Below are positions 1 to 10,486 of a stretch of DNA of 64,000 bases, piece after piece. Within the stretch, counting starts at the first letter, position 1; each line of letters begins with the position of its first letter. Both the position numbers and the translations under genes were made by a program. The stretch is from Phycomyces nitens (Eukaryota; Mucoromycota; Mucoromycetes; Mucorales; Phycomycetaceae), in contig JAHRBC010000003.1 of NCBI GenBank assembly GCA_022702545.1, positions 7,626,001 through 7,690,000 of the forward strand, read 5' to 3'. Below the pieces are notes generated by a model. The model ran no database searches. It saw nothing but the letters and a program-made list of their open reading frames with translations, and was not told where the DNA came from.

Positions 1-369
1 TCCTTGTCCCTAAATCCTGCTACAAAGGAATACCTTGGAGAAATGCGTACTCAGATGACAAAGCACCTTGAGGACCTGTTGGCAAGTATGAGAACAACTG
101 CAGATGATCAAGGAGATGTCATTCCAGATCGACAATTATGGGACGATATCCTTGATCTCTGCATGGTCTTGTCATTGGAGATTCACGGTGGAGATGCTGA
201 TGTGTATGCAAAACCTATTGCGGCTGGCAGCAAATACGATGAAGAAATCATGGCGGTAGTTGGAGACAGCACGGCCGACAAGAACAAGATCGTCAAGCTG
301 GTCGTCAGTCCACTTTTTATTGATGAAGATGAGGTTGTACTTCTTCCTGCGCGCGTATTACTGGAATAG
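1..369 (+). CDS. 3' end of an unrecognised protein gene (partial)
   Basis: An open frame enters from the left edge and runs for about 122 codons to a TAG at 367-369. The translated part is acidic and soluble-looking, with a helical start and an end rich in Asp/Glu and Val/Leu (it finishes PARVLLE). I recognise no domain. It lies 270 bp upstream of the gene at 638, on the same strand. The frame is not low-complexity, unlike most chance frames in this AT-rich window, which is the main reason to call it coding. It could be the last exon of a cellular gene or the tail of a mobile-element gene. The true start lies outside the window. Confidence 0.45.
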   Translation, partial: SLSLNPATKEYLGEMRTQMTKHLEDLLASMRTTADDQGDVIPDRQLWDDILDLCMVLSLEIHGGDADVYAKPIAAGSKYDEEIMAVVGDSTADKNKIVKLVVSPLFIDEDEVVLLPARVLLE

Positions 370-637
370 TTTCAGTAATGCGAGTCTAAATGAACCAAAT
401 AAAATACTTGCAAAGGAGAATAGCCACAGCAGCGATGGGCAGAGGGCACCAAAGAGGAAATCAAACAGATGGTTTCAGCTCTCCTGAGCCCGTGTCCTCT
501 TCTGCTGCTCGGTTCCCCTTTCTGTTCAAACGACAATCTTTTTATTTTTTTATTTTTTTTTACTTAATTATTTTTGATTTTCTACCTCTTCACATCTGTA
601 ATTCTTTTTTCTTTCCCCTTTTTCACTCTGGTTTAAG

Positions 638-1575
638 ATGGTCGCTCTAGCAACTATATCAGTCCTCAGTCGAAGGTGGCGCCCTCCAACCCTCGGTTCT
701 GTTAATATCGAACAGCACCCAAATATATTTCAAATTGTATGTGCTGAGATCTAGCTGTCATTTATTTAATGCATCCCAACTGATATTCGTTGGGTTCTCT
801 TATTGTTCAAAGGTGCCTAGAGACCTGCTCGACGCCCGAATTGACACTCTTGATCTGTTTGTCCAAACTTCCTGTCCAAGCATACATCTCGAATATTATG
901 TATATGTATTTACGGTTGCCTGTGTTGTATGCTCTGCTGCATTCTCTCTTGCTGCACGCTCTGCTGGTATATCAATGTGGTATCCACTCCTGCTTCTCTT
1001 GATCCCAGCCGGGCTTAATATATGGACAAACCAGCGCCGATCTGGATTAATTGATCGGATAAGAAGTGTATGTAGTCTGAACCAATTTGACCGCACAACA
1101 TCTTTTTCTCATATCCTCAAACCAATCTGGATAGTTTGAGCGTGCTCTCAAAAAAACCCTCAAGGAGTTCACTAAACTTGATGCAGCTGCACATCGTATT
1201 AAATGGTGTCTTCGCCGTCCCAATGAGCGCGATACTCTATCCTCGGCAGAGAGAGTCGGTCTGTTTTGCCTCTTGATCGAGGTCGTAGATGTTGATTCGG
1301 AATTAGAGCAAGAGTCTCTCCCACCTTATCAAGCAGCAGTCGATTTTGCAAATTCAAATACGACGAATGGACTATTGGCACCTATGGACTGTCTCCCTCC
1401 CAGCTACACTGAAGTCACTCCACAACCATCAGCTGTCTACCATCGCCCTCTCCCTTTAGTAACCCCACCGTCGAACGCAGCACCAATATTGCCAATGTCA
1501 GCTCATTTATACCCTACAAGACATGAAACTGCTCCGTTCATGCAGATACCTGGTACTTCTCATAGTCAATACTAA
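638..1575 (+). CDS. Three-exon membrane protein with PPxY-type tail motifs, 264 aa
   Basis: Gene model: exons 638-736, 813-1067 and 1135-1575, with introns of 76 and 67 bp that start GTATGT and end AAG and TAG. All junctions are phase 0 and the joined frame is open for 264 residues, so the model is strongly self-consistent. Residues about 60-105 contain two hydrophobic segments (around VYVFTVACVVCSAAFSLAA and WYPLLLLLIPAGLNIW), likely a transmembrane hairpin. A basic/amphipathic stretch follows, then a Pro-rich C-terminal tail with LPPYQ and LPPSY. PPxY-like motifs are known ligands of WW domains, for example in Rsp5/Nedd4-type ubiquitin ligases, so membrane traffic or ubiquitin-dependent turnover is possible. 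That role is inference; I cannot name the family. It is one of only two probably cellular genes in the window. Confidence 0.72.
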
Positions 1576-2085
1576 CCGAGTATATTATCCCTGCAATCTA
1601 CGACTAGTATTCAAAATCTATAAGAAAATGCGAGTGCAAATAAGATCAGAAAGGCAGTTTTATAATTCTTCCTCTAGTTACGGTAGAGCAAAGGTAAACT
1701 AGTCACGGAAGATCCACAGGCACACACAAAATATTCATAGTGCAAGGGGTGAGATGAAGGAGAGATTTTTCCCTTTATTATTATTATTATTATTATTTAT
1801 ATATCATTCCTACTTCTAGTGGGTTCAGCATATTTATTATCATTGGACTGTAAAAACAATCATATTATCAAAGACTGCAAGAACCTGTTCTTCACTGTCT
1901 TTTTAGTTTTCTTAATCTATCGGTGTACCATTCCCTATCGTTTATTTTTTTATTATTTTTTATTGGTTTTGCAAGCAACAAAAAAAAGGGCCTCTGGGTT
2001 AATTACTAGAGCACAAATAATATCTTAATCCTAGCATATTCTTACAACTGCCTATCTGTCTCTATCATCCTAATGATTTTTAATA
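1576..2085. other. Intergenic, no gene seen
   Basis: AT-rich sequence with a short ATT microsatellite near 1778-1797. I see no credible coding frame. It separates the membrane-protein gene from the Fanzor transposon, whose TA target site is at 2084-2085. Confidence 0.5.
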
Positions 2086-2144
2086 CAGCCGGACTGGGAA
2101 ATATTGATTAATTTGGAAAACCAAATGGTGATTATAGAAAATTA
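2086..2144 (+). repeat. Left terminal inverted repeat of the Fanzor transposon
   Basis: 59-bp TIR starting CAGCCGGACTGGG. It contains an internal palindrome ATTTGGAAAACCAAAT that could form a hairpin or act as a transposase site. The matching right copy is at 5593-5651. Confidence 0.9.
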
Positions 2145-2543
2145 CTTTGACACTAGCCAAAAAATAATTTGGCGAAAAGATAAAAAATGATTGGCCCAAT
2201 TCAAATCTTTTTTTGTTCAAGACGCTTCTTCAACAGATTCAAATTCTTACTGCTCAGAAAGACTCAAAATAGACAAATCATTATACTTGACGAAAAGAAA
2301 CAGCCAGTACAATATCGCCCAGGCAGGATCAGACATATCGACGCTTTATTTCGCTTTAATTGCTGTTAAAGAGTATCAATGAGATTCAAGTTCTTCATAC
2401 AAATATTTTTAATAAATCAGTCATTATCAATAAATCAATTATTGTAAAAGAACCAATTGTTGTCCATAATTCAATTGTTCTGTATAAAATATAATTCATC
2501 GCTTTTCTTTCCCTCTTTTTTTTTACACTGGTTTTCCTGACAC

Positions 2544-5143
2544 ATGTCTGAAGCTACGTTCAAATCAATCATCTTGGAGAAGAAACGCCAAGTGTTTGAA
2601 AGTCGTAAAGCAAATGCATTTGAAGGTATGAAATAAGTTTGTCATCTTTTACATTGGGATTCATATCGTATACTTTAAAGATGCAATATGTGTTGATTGT
2701 TCAAAAAGTGGTCATTACACAAAAGCTTACTTCAAGTGTAAGTTGTATGTTGCAGACACAGCAAATACTGGTAAATAACTACAAAGCAAAATGTTGAAAA
2801 GTGTCTTTATAATGTAAACATGTTTTCTTTATGTATTTGTAGTTGGCTCAAGTAGCGTTAAAAATGCGAAAGCAAACATATGAAGATAGAGCACAAAAGC
2901 GGCAAGCTAAAAGACAAAAAGATCAAGTTGAGGGAGATGTTGCTATTTGTTCTAAATGCAAGCAAAGAGGGCACAGATCTGCACGTTCTTCATTTTGCCA
3001 ACAAGGTATTTTGTCAAAAGCACAAGTTATCCGTGCTAATTTGGGGGATAATTACAAAGCGTATGCCAGGAAGTTGGGGTTTGATAACTGCGTTTCAGAT
3101 ACATACCATACGAAATTGAAATCAAGTGTGATTAAAGCATGCTCAACAGTCAGATATTTGGTTTTTAGAGCTAAACTGTTTGTGAATTATTATGTCTTGG
3201 AGAACCATACTCTCATTGGTGCACCTAAAGTCATCTTTAGTCAAAACTTCTGGTATAGCATCATACAAATGGTCAATGGCAAACTACCTACAAATAGCGG
3301 ATCACTTCCGCAACAATTATATTGAGCTCCTTTGACCAATTTAAGAGGCAACACAAATCCATTTTGTACACAGAAAAGCTATTACCAGGAATAAGCCAAT
3401 GTGTAGCGGAAGCATGCACAGAATTGGCTACTTTGTACATTAGCAATAGTGTTGAAAACTTTGAAAATCATTTGCTTTACTTTCTGCGGTACAAGTTGCA
3501 AGACTTGTTTATGGTAAGTTAAACAAACTGTTCTATCATTCAGACACTTGTGATATAATAGTTTATACCCAAAGAGATTATCGAGAAAGTAGCCAAAAAG
3601 TACTGTTATCAGGAAATTTGTAAAGGGTCACCCACTTGGACGAATACTGAACTTCTAAACAATAAAGTGAAATCAACAATCCAACACTTTTGTGAACCGT
3701 GGAAGAACATGGTCAGTAAACCGGTCACTCAGGTGGAGCTCTCAGCAAATCCAGGCAATTTTATTCCCTTCTTGATGTCTCTTAATGTTGAACTGGAGCA
3801 AGAACACATTGACCATAAACCCTATGATGTTTGAAAACTTCCACTTCCAAGATGATTTTGTATTCTGCCAAAACCATTGTTCGATTGGCGCTTCGTTACC
3901 ATGAGTGTAAATGCTCTATCATGCTTTGTAAAACTTCCATTACCTAGAGGCTATCAAACTCAACTGGAGATGTTCTTTTGTATTTTCAAATTTGAAAAAC
4001 TTCGTTTTAAAGAGTAAGTATTCATTCTAGTCTATATTCCTTTATCTAACAAATATATGTATAGTATAACTGAATTAGCACCAAATGGAAACAGCAGCAT
4101 ACTTTTCTGCAACATTGTACGTACTGATGGTGTTTCAGTTGACTTTTTTGTTCTACAGAAAGCATCAAGTTGGCCCTGGTCCCTCATACCAAAGTTTTGA
4201 TCTGGCTCTTGAGGATTTTGACCTGTCTGAGGTGAAAGACAAGTATTTATCTATATCACTGGATCCTGGTAGAACATCCGTATTCACTTCAACAGTTGGT
4301 CTACAGTCAAATAGACACTTGAGGTGTACTTACTAAGGAATACTATCACATGACGGGATCGACGGGATTATCAAGAAAGCAAAACAAGTTGAAAAAGGAT
4401 ACAGGGATTGAGTCGTTGGAGAGTAAAATTCCTTCCCCAAAAACTTTTAAAAGCTCAGCATACAGCGACTATGTAAAGTATATGCTTTTGCAACAAGGAC
4501 AGATTCTTTGGATTTTATGGGAAAGATACAGCAAAGACCCGCTTCCAATTATATCGAGGAGTTCAGAGAGCCACTGATCAGACGGCTAATATCCTTATTA
4601 ATGGCACCTCAAAGTATAACAGAAGCAAAAGAAGAAAAAGGTAATAATCGGCAATCCTAGCAAGCCAAAGTAAGTATGCAGACTGTTTGTCATCACTGTC
4701 AACCTTGTCATGTTATCTTATTGTAGAAAGCAAAGGTGGAAGCCGGCACCATATCTGGAGTCAAAAACAAAGATACCTCTCATTGTTTTTGGTGCAGAAA
4801 TGTTCGGCAAAGATGCAGTCAAGCTAAAGGGGCACAGATGCGTTGTAGTTGGAAAATTATTCAGAACATTAAAAAAAGGCGTGAGGCTAAAGGTCGACTG
4901 ATTGTTACGATAATCAATGAATTCAAAACCTCAAAAACTTGCAATCTCTGCCTTTCTGATGGCCTGACTATCATAGGTACTGACAACTTTAAAGGTGTTG
5001 GAGTTGTCTGCTGTCATCATTGCAAACAATTATGGCAAAGAGATATCAATGCTTCAAATAACACGATGACCATCTCCAAAGCAGTATGGTCAGGACAAAA
5101 AAGACCACAAGTCTTTACGCCAGACCGAAATACATCGCCGTAA
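2544..5143 (+). pseudogene. Fanzor1 (eukaryotic TnpB-like RNA-guided nuclease), decayed
   Basis: Likely start ATG 2544. Short exons are separated by introns (about 2626-2680 and 2771-2842) and carry two Cys/His knuckles near the N-terminus (CVDC..SGH and CSKCKQRGH..C). Later blocks keep the Fanzor/TnpB RuvC signature: RuvC-I in SLDPGRTSVF (Asp codon 4262-4264), RuvC-II in INEFKTSKTC (Glu codon 4919-4921), a zinc ribbon CNLC...CCHHC, and RuvC-III in WQRDINAS (Asp codon 5042-5044). Between them is a stretch typical of the family (TGSTGLSRKQNKLKK, then a YRGVQRAT-like block about 4550 and GTSKYNRSKRR about 4610). The frame changes several times between 2843 and 4736, including near 3320, 3835, 4190 and 4330, so this copy should not make a full protein. 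The catalytic codons themselves are intact. The family call is by motif recognition. Confidence 0.8.
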
Positions 5144-5592
5144 CAAACACGGTTTTTTTTGTTAGAAATAAGAATTAAGATCTTTACAGGTATGTATAAT
5201 TTATTTACCCAAAGTTCTCTCAAAAACTAACTTTTCTCATTTCTAAAATTCATTTTGATCTTTGTCCAAAACCAGGTAAGCAAAATCGCCAAATTATTTT
5301 TTAGAAACACCTGTTCCAATTTCACCAAATATTCACATTATAAAGACTCTGTACGTTGTTACATGAAGTACCTTTTTTAGTTTCTATCAAATTACCTATA
5401 TTCTTAATTCTCGTATATCTTATTTTCCCTCCCTTTTCCCCATCCCAGAACAATTCCCATATTCTTTTAACTTAACCACCAATCTGTATTTTGGTATGTA
5501 TTTCATCACCTTTTACACTTATCCTAACTATGATTTAGGTGGTTTTTATTTCAAGTTTAATAAAGTTATCTGTTCCCGTAACACACCCAAAC
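5144..5592 (+). other. Non-coding right arm of Fanzor transposon; possible guide-RNA region
   Basis: About 450 bp between the Fanzor stop and the right TIR, with no coding frame. In characterised Fanzor and TnpB systems the guide RNA (omegaRNA/fRNA) comes from the 3' end of the gene and the adjacent element end. This segment is therefore where such an RNA would be encoded. I see no decisive secondary structure by eye, so this is positional inference. Confidence 0.25.
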
Positions 5593-5651
5593 TAATTTTC
5601 TATAATCACCATTTGGTTTTCCAAATTAATCAATATTTCCCAGCCTGACTG
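5593..5651 (-). repeat. Right terminal inverted repeat of the Fanzor transposon
   Basis: Reverse complement of the left TIR at 56 of 59 positions. It is followed by TA at 5652-5653, matching the TA before the left TIR. Confidence 0.9.
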
Positions 5652-5653
5652 TA

Positions 5654-6339
5654 TCATCTTACAATGCAAACACATTTAATTTATATCTGATAATAAAATT
5701 CTCAAGAATCGAAATCAATAATTGAGAGGTATTAAATATTTGAAACATCTGAAATATATACCAATCAGCGTCTAGATACTCGTCCACATACTAGAGACTT
5801 TGAGTATAAGCCAAAACGATAATTACTCGACTATCTCAAGATATGAGCAAGAAATGAGCCTGCCATATGTGCTATAAGAGTCTGTGTAATTCTTTCTTTG
5901 TCTAAATTGAATTATTTCTCAATTAGCCCTTGTTGATCAAATTAAAAGCGTAAAAAAGTCTTGTCGACCTATTGTACGTTTTTCCCCCTTTATTCTGATC
6001 AACAACTATTTTGAAATATGATGTTTAAATATTAATTGCAAAAAGGCTGTTATATTAAACATGTATGTCAATCAATACAATCCCATGTAGCTTAGTTGGT
6101 ATATTGCAAATATTAGCCAATCTACTCTAGGAAAAAAAAGGCGCAAAACTCTAAATGTTGGTACTGAGCTTCTAAATGCAGTGAGAGCATTATTTAACGA
6201 AAGAATGTTATGGCGGTCCATATGTTTGCTATTCTAGCTTTTTTGTAATGCAATTCTCTATTGTGTAACTATTGAAATGTTAACTTGTCATGAATCATCA
6301 GAGTAACCAGAGATCGGTTACAGACTCTATATTTCACTC
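5654..6339. other. Intergenic, nothing recognised
   Basis: AT-rich sequence without a credible coding frame. A stretch near 6086 resembles a tRNA A box but has no B box or cloverleaf partner, so it is not annotated as an RNA gene. Confidence 0.45.
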
Positions 6340-7115
6340 GACTGTGGTGTGTATACCTTGATGGCCCATTAAACATCCTCAATTGGATTTAAATTAAGAC
6401 TTTGACCAGGCCGATACTCAAAGCTCTTGATTGTACACCCTCTTTCTACTACTTTGTATAGGGGCCAGTATGATAACATATTTTATATTGAAGTATAAAG
6501 TCCCTATCTTGTTTCTCTGACAGATCTTTGACACAGGGAAGAAAGTTCAGAGCCAAATTGTTGACGTGTTATTCTTGGCTTACAGTGCCTTCAAAGAAGA
6601 AAGGGCCAAAACCAGCTACCGAGAAACAGCTCCAGATCATCGCCTTACCCTTGCCTCACTTTGTTATAGATACAATATGTCCTTATTGGTTCTTTTCTCC
6701 AACTCATCTAATAACTTGAGAACTGATATAATTGCCTTTGACTATTAATCAGGACTCATTGAACAAAACTACACTTCTCCATTGGTCATCTGTCCAATTG
6801 ACATAATCCTTGGCCCTTTGCAATCTTTGTTTCTTGTGTGGCTCTGTTGAAGCTGACTTACAAGTTGCAATATAAGAACCAAATCTGAGTTTTTTTTTAA
6901 AAAAAAACTGATTACTGTCGCTCTAAAACGAGAATCTCCATCTCTTTTAATGCCAATCTCAGCTAACTGTAATTAGCAAATGGATTCTTTAGTATTTCTT
7001 GCACAGGATGCCTCTCAGTCCTCTTTCCGGGAAAGGTTGATCCAGTTTCTTTGAATCTGTTAATGATCTTGACAGTTAAACTCATTAAGAGATTATTGTT
7101 ACACTCCATCAATAC
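6340..7115 (-). pseudogene. Tc1/mariner transposase relic
   Basis: Reading the minus strand from 7115 to 6340 gives successive pieces of a Tc1-type transposase in shifting frames. These are: a helix-turn-helix end with IINRFKETGS (about 7095-7040), a KQRLQRAKDYVNWTDDQWRS block (about 6840-6785), a segment like the WSCF..GFGPFFFEGTV part of the catalytic core (about 6640-6570), and YRPGQSLNLNPIED (about 6422-6380), which matches the SPDLNPIE signature. Several in-frame stops and frameshifts show it is dead. The first catalytic Asp region reads LFNES, so the usual Asp is not evident. No TIRs were found. It sits just right of the mariner-like Fanzor element but faces the other way, and I have no evidence that the two are related. 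Confidence 0.75.
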
Positions 7116-7405
7116 ACTCCCACAGGAAATCAAAAAGGCTGACGTAGACTTTTTGTTGTTGTAAAAAGTGAATTTGAGTGGGGAATTCTTGATAAACTCC
7201 CTCAATACTCTCCCTCTACTCCCACCAAAAGAAAGTCAAAAGAGTGTGACGTGGACTATTTTGTAAAGAGTGAATTTCAGTGTTAATTTTTTCGGGGAAT
7301 TCTTGATACACTCCCTCAATACACTCCCTCCTACACTCCCACCAAAAGAAAATCAAAAAAGTGTGACGTAGACTCTTTTGTAAAGAGTGAATTTCATTGT
7401 TCATA
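7090..7405. repeat. Three imperfect direct repeats of about 110 bp upstream of a MULE gene
   Basis: Each unit has a CACTCCC-rich part, an AAATCAAAA-like run, a GTGACGTAGAC-like motif (about 7141, 7248, 7363) and an AAAGAGTGAATTTCA-like end. Units 2 and 3 also share a GGGGAATTCTTGATA start. They end about 30 bp before the ATG of the MULE gene and could be its promoter or a subterminal repeat. Confidence 0.6.
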
Positions 7406-7436
7406 TTTTCAAACCTTTGAACTTTACCTTGTCAAA

Positions 7437-10058
7437 ATGTTTTCTCAATCTAATCGAACTCGCGATAACATGAACACCAAATTCAAGAAAAGCTTTGCCA
7501 TTGGCAGACAATTTCAATCGAAAGAAGAGTTAACCAAAACTGTTAAAAGCTTCGGAAAGAAATACAACGTCGTCTTTTCTATTAAAAGCTCGAGTCTTAA
7601 GCAAGGCAAATTTGCTTACATTTGCAAGCATGGAGGATTGAAGCGTGAATTGGAAAAGAATTCTGCCGAAATTGAGAATCAAGAAACAATCGAAGGCGCC
7701 GAGACCATGAAGAAAGAAGTGAAACGGAGCACCCAAAAGTTTGATTGCCCTGCTTCTTTCAACTTGTTTGATTTCGCTATAACTAGAAGCAACATGGAGC
7801 ATAATCATCCCATCTCACAGGATAACACTACTTATGCAGTCAATCGTAAGCAGCCACCTAAAATCATGAAACGAATCTACACTTTGCTGGCTAGTGGGCA
7901 TAAAGACCCAGTTACAAGTGTTATGGACGCAAGTGCACATATCAACACTTGGCAACTATTTCTAAATTATTTTTACCTAGACTTTGAAAGCTTTGAATGT
8001 AACGAATATCATCAAAAAAGACATTCATAACATCCAAACTCTTTTTTTGAAGAATGAGAATGGAAAAGAAATGTTTCTCCTTATATCCCATCTTGAAAGC
8101 ATTGGATATACTGTTCGCATTCAAGTAGAGACAAAAGGGGACATGCAGGAAGTCAAAGGAATCTTCTTTATTCACCACGCAGCAATTCAAGAGGCAAGAA
8201 TTTGGCCCGAGGCAGTTACGATTGATGCGACCTACAAGACTAATGCCCACAAGCTGTCTCTTGTAAATGTTGTTGGCACAAGTAATACATCCTCTGATAA
8301 AGGAAGCAATAAGCTGCAAACTTTTGCAATTGCAGCAGCCTTTGTTAATTCGGAAACCAAGGCTACATACACCTGGATCCTAGAGGAATTGCGAGAGGCC
8401 ATTTGGCCTACAAATGAACACCCTTTGCCATCAGTATTTGTAACTGACAACGAGCAAGCTTTGCGCAATGCAATTGGTGCCATTTTCCCTGAAAGCCAGC
8501 ACTTGCTCTGTTCCTGGCATTTGTGGAATACCATGGCAACGAAGCTCCCAATTGGAACAATATATTCAGCCGAGTATAATCTTCGTCGTGTTCAAGCTGA
8601 ATTGGAGTTCAAGGTGATAATGTCTAGCTTTGACGAAGCAAGCTATAAGTAGGCGCTTGGCAGCTTTGAACAGCTGATCACAACTCATGGCTACTTCAAG
8701 AACAATGGAAGTTTGGCATTGCATTACTTGAAGGATGTGTAAGTTATAGTGTTTTTGTTAAAGTTTTTTTACTAATCATAATCTTGTATTAGTTTGCTCC
8801 AGGATGATGAGGTCAAACACTGGGTGGGTATGTATGCCAACGATCACCCTCACATGGGAAACCAAACTTCTGGAAGAGCAGAGAGCTTCCATTCAGGTCT
8901 GAAAAGAGCCTTGGGTAGCCAGTCTGTATGCAAGCTCACGCTTACTGTTAAGCGAATGAATGCGTACTATGAGCAAAAGGTAAATGGTTAATCCCAGAAA
9001 ACCCACCATCTATATTTTAACTTTTTTAAAGAGAGCAAATCGCTACAGAAAGCTGAATGTTGAGAGGATCAGCATCGATTCAGTTCTGTTTGACAGAGAA
9101 AAAGAGTAGATTTAAAAATCTTGCTTTTAAAGTTGTCAGATTTGCAATGGACAAGATCAGGACAAACACAATCACCAGCCTGCAATCTGATTTTGTTTCT
9201 AGAGGTGCCAATTGCAAGTGCTGGGATTGCATCAGATACAAGCTGTCATGCCCTTGCAATATTGCTGCTAGTCCCGAGGTTTTGCTTCTTGACATTGTTG
9301 ATATGCGCTGGCGGTTTGAATGTGACAAAAGTTTGTATCTTGAAAGCAATTATGCCAAGAGTAACCTTTATATGTTCTGACTGATATTTCTTTACATAGA
9401 CTTTGAAGAGAAAACAGAGAATGTCCCTCTCAGCTGTGTTGTTGAGCCTGATCTAGAGAGCAAAGAAAACTTAGGTAAGTGCTGAGAATCTATGGAGGCT
9501 TCTAGGGGTGCATTTATACAGGTAAGTATAATATCAGAGTACCATTAAAAGAAAATAAAACTCCAATTTATGATAAAGAGGGACCTTGTTTTTTCTTGGA
9601 AATAAAACCCAAATAAACTTGATTACCACAACTTTCATAAAACTTGGCTATTATATATGCTTTATTAAAGGCTTAATTTTAATAACCCATAAATCATATT
9701 ACATACTTTATTTGCGCTTCTATGAATGCCTCCCAAGTGCCCATAAAGAACTCTTTAAATTAATTGCTTCATATGCTTATTTCATTTTTACATAAATAAT
9801 AGAATCTGCAAAGAATTCTACTGACAATTCTGTTTTGGTTTCTGAGCCAACTTCCTCTGTTCAGAACGACAATAATGACTATTCTTGTAGTAAGAAAAGA
9901 GAACTTTTTATTAGATAAATGCTAAACCCATTATGATTATCTGTTTATGTTTATTAGGTGAAGATTTTGAGGTGGTTGAAGACACTGAAGACTGCGATGA
10001 TGATGAAACTAATCCCACGAGTGTGATATTTGGATGTGTAATTGGAAAGGGACAATAA
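7437..10058 (+). pseudogene. Mutator-like (MULE) transposase with FAR1-like N-terminus, broken
   Basis: ATG at 7437. The first block (to about 7950) has a WRKY/FAR1-like DNA-binding look with paired Cys and a final HNH (MEHNH). The catalytic block 7984-8652 shows TIDATYKTN (first Asp), VTDNEQALRNA (second Asp) and CSWH. It ends at an in-frame TAG (8650-8652), after which the same frame continues to a donor near 8741. The next exon, from about 8793, supplies the Glu in SGRAESFHSGLKR. A Cys-rich SWIM-like motif follows at about 9205-9260 (CKCWDC...CPCNI, with the usual final His missing). Short 3' exons run to a TAA near 10058. The link near 7948-7980 lacks a good GT donor. The 3' end runs into an old LTR fragment. 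Family call is by motif. Confidence 0.75.
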
Positions 10059-10486
10059 GTACTTTGAGACTCTTTATTATGTGTGTTGTATTTGGCATAA
10101 TGGTATATCAGAGAAAAGTGATATATAAACCCAGATAGCTGGATTATCTAAAATCAAGACAAACTATACCATCCAGAAATCCTTATCCAAATATGAAAAT
10201 ATCATACCCAATCTATTGTGGGGCAAAGTCCCAAAATACCTATTAGAGACAATTTTAAATTTGCTCTAAAACTCATTACCAAAAAAAGAATTTTTTTACA
10301 AGGACTGTTTTACATTTTAAACCCAGAGACACCTTATGCAAATGACACGTTTTGCAGGATATCATCCTAAAGGAAACGAAATGAACACACATAATATATT
10401 GATATTATTATCATTTATAAATCTCTTGCCTTTCTATATTATTATTATTATTATTACACTTACCAATATTCTTCAAATCTCATAAA

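Larger units (their letters stand above)
2086..5651 (+). mobile_element. TIR transposon carrying a Fanzor1 gene, TA target duplication
   Basis: The element is 3566 bp. Its ends form inverted repeats of 59 bp (2086-2144 and 5593-5651) with only three mismatches, all in the outermost 13 bases. TIRs begin CAG and are flanked by TA at 2084-2085 and 5652-5653, as in Tc1/mariner-type transposons. The only gene inside is a broken Fanzor1-type nuclease; I find no DDE transposase. In other eukaryotes Fanzor1 genes ride in various DNA transposons, so this is probably a copy mobilised in trans by a mariner-like transposase. The superfamily assignment rests only on the TA duplication and TIR start. Confidence 0.85.

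Noticed and set aside
6081..6130. tRNA-like A box (TAGCTTAGTTGG) suggesting a tRNA gene or SINE
   Set aside because: No B box, acceptor stem or anticodon arm could be paired nearby.
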